Shown: positions 43,805 through 50,745 of the stretch, piece by piece
How positions within the stretch are numbered: the first letter of the stretch is position 1
How the letters are laid out: each line of letters opens with the position of its first letter
From: JAABVY01 sp964627935
GTDB taxonomy: Bacteria; Zixibacteria; MSB-5A5; JAABVY01
Direction: 5' to 3'
Length of the DNA: 64,000 nucleotides
NCBI GenBank assembly: GCA_964627935.1
Contig: CAZVLB010000010.1
Span: forward strand, 1 to 64,000
Notes under the pieces: model-generated
Told to the model about the DNA's origin: nothing
The model's input: only the letters and a program-made list of their open reading frames with translations
Databases searched by the model: none
Translations under genes and position numbers: made by a program

Positions 43805-44425
43805 ATGATTACAGAAAAGAAACTGCAAACTGACAATGTTATTGACAATCTGATATCATCACGCTGGAGCCCCTACGGTTTCTCAGATCAACGGCTTAGC
43901 GCCGAACAGATCAGATCATTGTTTGAGGCGGCCAGATGGGCACCATCATGCTATAACGAACAGCCCTGGTTTTATATAATCGCCACAAAGGATGATAGCG
44001 AGGAATACAATAAGCTGTTATCCTGCCTGACGGAAGGCAATCGTGAATGGGCCCGGAATGCTCCCCTGCTGGTTTTGGGTGTGATCAGCACAAAATTCAG
44101 CCGCAACGGCGAACCCAATCGTCATGCACAGCATGATCTCGGGCTGGCGTCTGCCAACCTCACCATGCAGGCTGTATCAATGGGCCTGGCGGTTCATCAG
44201 ATGGCCGGCATTATACCTCAGCGGGCAAAAGAACTGTATAACATACCCAAGGATTACGAAGTCATGACCGGCCTTGCAATCGGTTATCCAGACAGTAATG
44301 CTGATATCGATGAAGTTTTCAGGAAAAGAGACGAAAAACGCAGGCCGCGCAAGAAGCTGAGCGAATTTTTGTTCGAAAGCGGATGGGGCAGGCCGGCTGA
44401 GACTATTGATCCGGAACGCTATTAA
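43805..44425 (+). CDS. Nitroreductase family FMN oxidoreductase
   Basis: This 206-residue protein opens with RWSPYGFSDQRLSAEQIRSLFEAARWAPSCYNEQPWFYIIA, the FMN phosphate and flavin site of the family. Further family segments include LGLASANLTMQAVSMGLAVHQMAGI near 117 and GLAIGYP. It probably reduces quinones or nitro compounds with NAD(P)H, consistent with MarR regulation. AAAGGAGGT lies before the start. It is likely cotranscribed with the pirin gene. Confidence 0.92.
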   Translation: MITEKKLQTDNVIDNLISSRWSPYGFSDQRLSAEQIRSLFEAARWAPSCYNEQPWFYIIATKDDSEEYNKLLSCLTEGNREWARNAPLLVLGVISTKFSRNGEPNRHAQHDLGLASANLTMQAVSMGLAVHQMAGIIPQRAKELYNIPKDYEVMTGLAIGYPDSNADIDEVFRKRDEKRRPRKKLSEFLFESGWGRPAETIDPERY

Positions 44426-44581
44426 GCATGATATAAATCCGCTAACATTCCAGTGGCAGAACTTTAACTGAATCCAAACTTTGCCTTAGTTGATAAATTT
44501 ATTTCTATTGGTTTCATGCTGGCAGGTATGAATACCCCTGGTGGAAAATGGTATTAATTCTATGTGCAGGTTGAAATCAAT

Positions 44582-45739
44582 ATGCGGATTCTGATTGCCG
44601 CCGGATTTCTGGGTGACTACGGAGAGACAGATGGAGTGGTAAACACTTATAATCATCTGCTTCCCTTTTTCATTGAATCGGGGCACGAAGTTGATGTTGT
44701 CGCCTACGGGCCGGCCGATATACGCAGGGATCATGGACCGGTACAGATATATGTCCGCAAGCCACGTGTACCGGTCAGGGTTGATCCTTCCCGCTGGGTT
44801 GATCTGAATCCGATCACGCCCCCCTTTCTCCGCAAGTTATCTGAAAAAGGTTATGACCTTGTGCAATCCAGCACACCCGAGTCGATGGGTGTCTGGGCCC
44901 GTGCAGTTGCGCGTTCTTCACGGGCACCATTGATACTGATCTATCATACCGCCCTGGATCATTATGCCCGGATCCGCATCAGCAAAAAACTGGGCGGCTT
45001 GATTGGCGGCGCCTGCGGGAATATAGTGCACTGGTGGATGGATCGCTATTACAGATCTGCCAACCTTGTCCTGGCACCATCGGAATACATGAAAACCGAA
45101 TTGACACATCGAGTGGATCGCCCGGTCGAGGTCTTCTCCCGCGGTGTAAATTCAACAACTTTCAGCCCGGCATATCGCAAGCGGACAGATCAAAAAATAC
45201 GGGTTCTTTACACGGGACGGATTGCCCCGGAAAAGGGCCTCGATCTGTTTATCGAACTATTTCGCCATAGAGATGATATTGAATTGATGATGGTTGGTGA
45301 CGGGCCCTATCTGGAGGAACTTCGTGAGGCTCTTCCAGGGGCCGTGTTTCCCGGCAGGTTAAGCGGCGGAGAATTATCGCGGGCTTATGCCGATGCAGAT
45401 ATCTTTGTCTTCCCTTCGCGCACCGATACGCTGGGCAATGTCGTCCTGGAGGCAATGAGCTCCGGCCTGCCGGTAATCGTCTCCGATGCCATGGGTCCGC
45501 GTGAACTGGTCAAACATGGCCAAACAGGATTCGTGGCGGCAAATATCGAGCAATTCGATAACTACCTCGACTGGCTCATCAAGGACCCAGCCATGCGCCG
45601 CGAAATGAGCCAAAAGGCCAGGGCTTTTGCAGAGTTGCGCTCGTGGGACAAAATCTTTCAGACTCTTCTTGAATACTATGATTTGGTTTGCAAGCGAGAA
45701 AATGTAAAAAAACAGGTAAGTAAGGTGTTGAGCCAATGA
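44582..45739 (+). CDS. GT-B glycosyltransferase, family 4-like
   Basis: This is 385 residues from the ATG at 44582; a GTG at 44564 is the alternative. The N-terminal half has GDYGETDGVVNTYNHLL, and the C-terminal half has VLYTGRIAPEKGLDLFIELF and FVFPSRTDTLGNVVLEAMSSGLPVIVSDAMGPRELV, which is the EX7E donor site. Relatives make mannosyl or glucosyl lipids. The next genes are a methyltransferase (4-base overlap) and UDP-glucose dehydrogenase, suggesting a glycolipid containing glucuronate; acceptor and linkage are unknown. Confidence 0.88.
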   Translation: MRILIAAGFLGDYGETDGVVNTYNHLLPFFIESGHEVDVVAYGPADIRRDHGPVQIYVRKPRVPVRVDPSRWVDLNPITPPFLRKLSEKGYDLVQSSTPESMGVWARAVARSSRAPLILIYHTALDHYARIRISKKLGGLIGGACGNIVHWWMDRYYRSANLVLAPSEYMKTELTHRVDRPVEVFSRGVNSTTFSPAYRKRTDQKIRVLYTGRIAPEKGLDLFIELFRHRDDIELMMVGDGPYLEELREALPGAVFPGRLSGGELSRAYADADIFVFPSRTDTLGNVVLEAMSSGLPVIVSDAMGPRELVKHGQTGFVAANIEQFDNYLDWLIKDPAMRREMSQKARAFAELRSWDKIFQTLLEYYDLVCKRENVKKQVSKVLSQ

Positions 45740-46323
45740 AACCGGAAATATTATTCAAAGTCTTTGACAGCTCCTCGCTAGATCTGGCGGATGCTAATAG
45801 GCTTCTGGCACAGATCAACATTTCCAATCCGGCCCTTTTGATCCCGGCCGTGTGCGGAGCGGCGTCCCTGATGCTGTTTTCATTGAATTACCTGAGCTAT
45901 AATGTGCTCAAGAGGAGAATTATCGGACGCGGCAAATGGGATCTGAATATATGCTGCGGCAAAACCGATGGTGGCGGTGTCAATGCCGATATTATCAAAC
46001 ATGTCGAGTTGCCGAATTTCAGGAAGGTCGATGATGTCTATGAACTGCCGTTTGAAGACAACAGCTTCGATACTGTGTTAAGCTCGCATACCATGGAGCA
46101 TCTGGAACATCCGCAGAAATTCTACAAGGAATTAAAACGGGTCGGCAAAGATGTTACCCTGGTTATTCCCCCCTTATGGGACTTATCCGCGGTCATGAAC
46201 ATATTCGAACATCGCAAAATATTTCTGAGCTTCTCCAAGGAGCACAAGAAGCTGCCAAAATTCATCAATCTACCCTTTTCGGAATTCTATCAGAGAAGAT
46301 ACGGTCAGAAAATAAAGGCTTAA
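45736..46323 (+). CDS. Membrane-anchored SAM-methyltransferase-like protein
   Basis: This 195-residue protein has one hydrophobic helix (about 32-52) followed by a methyltransf_11-like domain. Strand 1 reads WDLNICCGKTDGGGVNAD in place of a classic GxGxG, then KVDDVYELPFEDNSFDTVLSSHTMEHLEHPQKFYKELKRVGK. The degenerate SAM loop leaves activity uncertain. Its start overlaps the glycosyltransferase stop and ugd follows after 20 bases, so it is in the same operon, possibly modifying or organising lipid-linked sugar at the membrane. Confidence 0.7.
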   Translation: MKPEILFKVFDSSSLDLADANRLLAQINISNPALLIPAVCGAASLMLFSLNYLSYNVLKRRIIGRGKWDLNICCGKTDGGGVNADIIKHVELPNFRKVDDVYELPFEDNSFDTVLSSHTMEHLEHPQKFYKELKRVGKDVTLVIPPLWDLSAVMNIFEHRKIFLSFSKEHKKLPKFINLPFSEFYQRRYGQKIKA

Positions 46324-46343
46324 CTTATTATACAGGGATTTAC

Positions 46344-47756
46344 ATGTCTACAACAATTAGCATCATAGGAGCCGGGTATGTAGGACTGGTAACCGGCACC
46401 TGCCTTGCCGAACTTGGATGGAACGTAATATGTATCGATAAGGATGCTGAAAAAATCAGGAGCCTGCAGAATGGTGAAATTCCGATTTACGAGGAGGGAC
46501 TACAGCAACTGGTAACCCGTAATTCACTGGCCGGAAGGCTGTCGTTTACTACCGAATGCGGCCAGGCTGTCAGACACAGCCGTGTGGTGTTTCTGGCTGT
46601 GGGCACACCGCAGGGTGATTTGGGCCAGACCGATTTAACGGCCCTGAAATGCGCCGCAAAGGAGATTGCCCATAACCTGCGTGACTATACCGTGGTGGTG
46701 GTAAAGAGCACAGTGCCGGTTAAAACCTATCAGTCGGTTTTCAATATTATTCTTGAATACAAACCGCCCGATACCCGTTTCGATATCATTTCAAATCCCG
46801 AATTCCTGCGCCAGGGTTCAGCTGTCAGGGACTTCTTATATCCCGATAGAATAATCGTGGGCGGACGATCCAAAAAAGCCCTCACGATCATGCGCCGGAT
46901 CTATAGCTCATTTATTCACAGGCATGTTAATTATATCGAATCATCAAATGAAACCGCTGAATTGATTAAATATGCGGCCAATACGTTTCTGGCAGTAAAG
47001 ATTTCCTATATAAACGAAATGGCAGATATCTGCGAGATGAGCGGCGCGGATATCAATCAGCTTGCCCGCGCTATGGGTCTGGACAAGCGGATCGGCCCGG
47101 CATTCTTGAAGCCGGGGCCAGGTTATGGCGGTTCCTGCCTGCCCAAGGATGTGAAATCGCTGATCTGGTCATGCTCGGAAATGGGCTATAATTTCAGGAT
47201 CGGTGCCGCGGTCGATCAGGTCAATCGTGGTAAACGAGGATCGGTTGTCAATAAGATTCGTGAATTACTTGGTCCTCTCGAAAACAGGAATATCGCTCTG
47301 TTGGGTCTGGCTTTTAAGGCTGAAACAGATGATACCCGCGAATCCCCGGCCATACACGTGGCCCGCAGCCTGCTTGACTCGGGCGCCAGTGTTTTGGCCT
47401 ATGATCCGGCTGCAATGGATCGGGCTTGCCTGGATATACCGAAGCTCGAGTGCGTTAATTCGCCGTACGCCGCATGTAATCGGGCTGATTTGATAATTAT
47501 AATGACAGAATGGAACCGCTTTGCAAACCTGAATTACAAGCGTATTCATAAGCTGATGGCGCGGCCGATAATCTATGATACCAGGAATCTTTTAAACCCG
47601 CGCAAAATGCTCAAGCTTGGTTTTGTTTATTTCGACAATGGGCGCGTGCCATTCAGCGCTGCAGTAGAAAATATGGCACATCTGCGCCTCGGCTGGGCTA
47701 GGCGCAAAAACGCCCGAGTTTCCCGCAAGGCCGGATTTGCACTTCAGAAGGCCTGA
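46344..47756 (+). CDS. ugd: UDP-glucose 6-dehydrogenase
   Basis: This is 470 residues from the ATG at 46344 with CAGGGA upstream; the open frame reaches back to 46176 inside the previous gene. NAD motif ISIIGAGYVGLVTGTCLAELGW (5-26) and catalytic Cys265 in PGPGYGGSCLPKDVKSL are intact, with NETAELIKYAANTFLAVKISYINE in the central domain. It oxidises UDP-glucose to UDP-glucuronate using NAD. The product would feed the neighbouring glycosyltransferase, its derivatives, or capsule and LPS synthesis. Confidence 0.93.
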   Translation: MSTTISIIGAGYVGLVTGTCLAELGWNVICIDKDAEKIRSLQNGEIPIYEEGLQQLVTRNSLAGRLSFTTECGQAVRHSRVVFLAVGTPQGDLGQTDLTALKCAAKEIAHNLRDYTVVVVKSTVPVKTYQSVFNIILEYKPPDTRFDIISNPEFLRQGSAVRDFLYPDRIIVGGRSKKALTIMRRIYSSFIHRHVNYIESSNETAELIKYAANTFLAVKISYINEMADICEMSGADINQLARAMGLDKRIGPAFLKPGPGYGGSCLPKDVKSLIWSCSEMGYNFRIGAAVDQVNRGKRGSVVNKIRELLGPLENRNIALLGLAFKAETDDTRESPAIHVARSLLDSGASVLAYDPAAMDRACLDIPKLECVNSPYAACNRADLIIIMTEWNRFANLNYKRIHKLMARPIIYDTRNLLNPRKMLKLGFVYFDNGRVPFSAAVENMAHLRLGWARRKNARVSRKAGFALQKA

Positions 47757-47868
47757 TTCATTATAATGTAAATACCATATCGATTTCTGATAAAATTGAT
47801 ATGGAACGATTCGCTCCAATTTTGTGTTGCATTACTAATCAATGGATTTTTAATGGAGCGGATTGTTT

Positions 47869-49056
47869 ATGCCTGAAGACAAAAAACCGATAGTCATCGG
47901 CATACCCAAAGAGAGTTTTTCCGATGAAACCAGGGTGGCGGCCGTACCCGATACGGTCACACTCTATAAAAAAGCCGGCTTTAGTATACTAATCGAAAAA
48001 GATGCCGGCAAAACTGCCGGTTTTCCAGATTCTGCCTATGAATCCAAAGGGGCCACTATAAAATCGCGTGAAGAAGTTTTTTCTCAAGCGGATATTATGC
48101 TTCATGTGCGCGGCTATGGCGCCAATAAGGAAAAAGGCCAGGCTGATTTAAAGCTGTACAGGAAAGGGCAGATTGCGCTGGGCTATTTTGATCCGCTCAT
48201 CCAGCCTGAACTTGTCAAGGAACTGGCCGGAAGTGGCGTTACGGCTTTTGCAATCGAGCTTCTGCCACGCATAACAAGGGCGCAAGGCATGGACGCGCTG
48301 TCTTCAATGGCTACCATTGCAGGCTACAAGGCAGTTCTGCTGGCGGCCGATTCGCTGAATAAAATGTTTCCCATGATGATGACTGCGGCAGGTACAATTG
48401 CCCCGGCGCGTGCTTTTGTAATCGGCGCGGGCGTGGCCGGACTTCAGGCCATAGCATCGGCCAAACGGCTGGGCGCGATTGTCAAAGCCTATGATATCCG
48501 TCCGGCAGTCAAAGAACAGGTCGAAAGCCTGGGCGGTAAATTCGTCGAGCTTGACCTGGAAACTGAAAAAGCTGAGGATAAAGGCGGGTATGCCAAAGCT
48601 ATGGATGAAGATTTTTATCGTAAGCAGCGTGAACTGATGGCTTCAGTGCTGAAAGAAAGTGATGTGGTCATTACAACCGCCGCCGTACCCGGCAAGAAAG
48701 CGCCGACCTTGATTACAAAAGAGATGGTCGAGGTCATGGCCCGCGGCTCGGTGATTGTCGATCTGGCCGCCGAACAGGGCGGTAACTGCGAACTCACCAA
48801 AGCGGGTGAGACAATCAATGTCAATGGTGTGATAATTCGCGGCCCAAAGAATATTCCGGCAGCGATAGCGTACCATGCCAGCCAGATGTTTGCCCGCAAC
48901 CTGCAGTCATTTATAAAGAATCTTGTAAAAGACGGTGAAATCAACCTGAACATGGAAGATGAAATTATCACAGAGACCATGATTACTCATGACGGCCGTG
49001 TTCAGAATGCCCGGGTCGAAGAGGCCCTGGGCCAGGGTAAAGAAGAAAAGCAGTAA
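47869..49056 (+). CDS. pntAA: NAD(P) transhydrogenase alpha subunit, NAD-binding domain
   Basis: This is 395 residues from the ATG at 47869 (ATGGAGCGG upstream; an in-frame TTG lies at 47863). Family signatures include GIPKESFSDETRVAAVPDTV, RAQGMDALSSMATIAGYKAVLLAAD, the Rossmann segment AFVIGAGVAGLQAIASAKRLGAIVKAYDIR and VVITTAAVPGKKAP. It is the soluble NAD(H) domain of the proton-translocating transhydrogenase, in the three-gene form known from Rhodospirillum. The enzyme uses the proton gradient to make NADPH. Confidence 0.95.
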   Translation: MPEDKKPIVIGIPKESFSDETRVAAVPDTVTLYKKAGFSILIEKDAGKTAGFPDSAYESKGATIKSREEVFSQADIMLHVRGYGANKEKGQADLKLYRKGQIALGYFDPLIQPELVKELAGSGVTAFAIELLPRITRAQGMDALSSMATIAGYKAVLLAADSLNKMFPMMMTAAGTIAPARAFVIGAGVAGLQAIASAKRLGAIVKAYDIRPAVKEQVESLGGKFVELDLETEKAEDKGGYAKAMDEDFYRKQRELMASVLKESDVVITTAAVPGKKAPTLITKEMVEVMARGSVIVDLAAEQGGNCELTKAGETINVNGVIIRGPKNIPAAIAYHASQMFARNLQSFIKNLVKDGEINLNMEDEIITETMITHDGRVQNARVEEALGQGKEEKQ

Positions 49057-49070
49057 CGAGGATAGATAGT

Positions 49071-49352
49071 ATGGAATCCTTTGCACTGGTATTGTCAATA
49101 TTCGTGCTGGCCATATTTGTCGGCTTCGAGATCATAACCAAGGTCCCGCCAACATTGCATACGCCGCTGATGTCGGGATCGAATGCGATCTCGGGCATTA
49201 CATTGATCGGCGCAATCATATCCGCAGGCTCGCAGCATACAACGCTAACATCAATTCTGGGCGTAGCCGCGGTCGTGTTTGCCACCGTCAATGTGGTTGG
49301 CGGTTTTATGGTCACCAACAGAATGTTAAAGATGTTTCAGAGGAGAGACTAG
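49071..49352 (+). CDS. pntAB: NAD(P) transhydrogenase alpha subunit, membrane part
   Basis: This 93-residue protein has three hydrophobic helices, with FVGFEIITKVPPTLHTPLMSGSNAISGITLIGAI, the hallmark of the short membrane alpha-2 subunit. It lies 14 bases after pntAA and its stop is immediately followed by the GTG start of pntB, so the three are translated together. Confidence 0.95.
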   Translation: MESFALVLSIFVLAIFVGFEIITKVPPTLHTPLMSGSNAISGITLIGAIISAGSQHTTLTSILGVAAVVFATVNVVGGFMVTNRMLKMFQRRD

Positions 49353-50744
49353 GTGCAGTCCCTGTATGTTAACCTGGCTTATTTGCTGGCAGCGGTATTA
49401 TTCATATTCGGGCTCAAGGGCCTGACCCATCCACGCACCGCGGTTCGTGGCAACCGGCTCGGTGCCCTGGGTATGTTTATAGCCGTTGTGGTAACATTAT
49501 TCAACCAACAAATAATCAGTTTTGAATTGATTATAGCCGGAGTAGTAGTGGGCGCTTTCATCGGCGCTGTCCTGGCGATAAAAATCGAGATGACAGCCAT
49601 GCCGCAGCTTGTTGCTCTTTTCAACGGCTTCGGCGGCGGTGCCTCGGTACTGGTCGCGGCCGCGGCCCTGTTTGAGGTGCTTCATTTCGGCGCCAGCCCT
49701 CACACTCAATTCTCGATCGCGACAGGAGCAACCGGCCTGATCGGCGCGGTAACATTCTGGGGCAGCCTGGTGGCATTCGGCAAACTGCAGGGAATAATCA
49801 CCGAGGCTTCAGTCAGCTTCCCCGGGCAAAAGGTTGTGAATGCACTGCTTTTCATACTGTCAATCGCACTGATTGTCTGGCTGGTTGTGGATATTCCGAT
49901 GGGTAATCTTTCATATTGGTTGATTGTAGCGGCGGCATCGCTTCTGGGAATACTGCTGGTCATGCCCATAGGCGGCGCGGACATGCCGGTCGTGATTGCG
50001 CTTTTGAATTCATATTCCGGTCTGGCGGCGGCCGCTACCGGATTCGTACTGAATAATAATGTACTGATTATCTCCGGTTCCCTGGTAGGTGCATCTGGAA
50101 TCATTCTAACTAATATTATGTGCGTGGCCATGAACCGCTCGCTGACCAACGTGCTCTTCGGTGTCATGGGACCGGGTGAAGGCGGCGCATCCCAAGACGA
50201 TGTCTACGAAGGCAAGGTCAAGGCTACATCGGCCGAGGAAATCGCCATGCTTTTCGATGGCGCCAGCCGTGTTGTTATCGTACCCGGTTATGGCATGGCG
50301 GTGGCCCAGGCCCAGCATTCCGTGCGTGACCTCGCCAACCTGCTCCGTGACCGCGATATCGAAGTCGATTATGCTATTCATCCGGTGGCTGGAAGAATGC
50401 CGGGACATATGAATGTGCTCCTGGCGGAAGCCAATGTGCCCTACGAAAACCTTAAGGACCTGGATGAGGTCAATCCCACATTCGAGCAGACCGATGTTGC
50501 CATTGTGCTGGGCGCTAATGATGTTGTCAATCCGGTGGCGCGAACAGATCCCAATTCGCCCATAGCAGGAATGCCTATTCTTGATGTTGACAAGGCGCGC
50601 ACTGTTGTGGTCATCAAGAGAAGTCTCAGCCCCGGTTTTGCGGGAATCCCCAACCCGTTATTCGCAGCCGATAATGCACTGATGTTCTTCAATGACGGCA
50701 AGAAGGCGATACTGGAAATTATCAGTGCGGTAAAGGAAAGCTGA
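49353..50744 (+). CDS. pntB: NAD(P) transhydrogenase beta subunit
   Basis: This 463-residue protein starts at GTG directly after the pntAB stop (AGAGGAGAG upstream). About eight or nine membrane helices (1-265) are followed by the NADP-binding domain with VIVPGYGMAVAQAQHSVRDLANLL, HPVAGRMPGHMNVLLAEANVPYE and VAIVLGANDVVNPVA. It completes the proton-coupled hydride transfer from NADH to NADP. An NADP-type glutamate dehydrogenase lies 3 kb downstream and would use the NADPH. Confidence 0.95.
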   Translation: MQSLYVNLAYLLAAVLFIFGLKGLTHPRTAVRGNRLGALGMFIAVVVTLFNQQIISFELIIAGVVVGAFIGAVLAIKIEMTAMPQLVALFNGFGGGASVLVAAAALFEVLHFGASPHTQFSIATGATGLIGAVTFWGSLVAFGKLQGIITEASVSFPGQKVVNALLFILSIALIVWLVVDIPMGNLSYWLIVAAASLLGILLVMPIGGADMPVVIALLNSYSGLAAAATGFVLNNNVLIISGSLVGASGIILTNIMCVAMNRSLTNVLFGVMGPGEGGASQDDVYEGKVKATSAEEIAMLFDGASRVVIVPGYGMAVAQAQHSVRDLANLLRDRDIEVDYAIHPVAGRMPGHMNVLLAEANVPYENLKDLDEVNPTFEQTDVAIVLGANDVVNPVARTDPNSPIAGMPILDVDKARTVVVIKRSLSPGFAGIPNPLFAADNALMFFNDGKKAILEIISAVKES

Positions 50745-50745
50745 T

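Noticed and set aside
46176..46343. Upstream extension of ugd into the methyltransferase-like gene
   Set aside because: UDP-glucose dehydrogenases start just before the ISIIGAGYVG motif, and the ATG at 46344 fits that.
47770..47815. Inverted repeat CCATATC...GATATGG upstream of pntAA
   Set aside because: The arms are only 7 bp with a 16-base AT-rich spacer and no U-tract or promoter overlap, so it could be chance.
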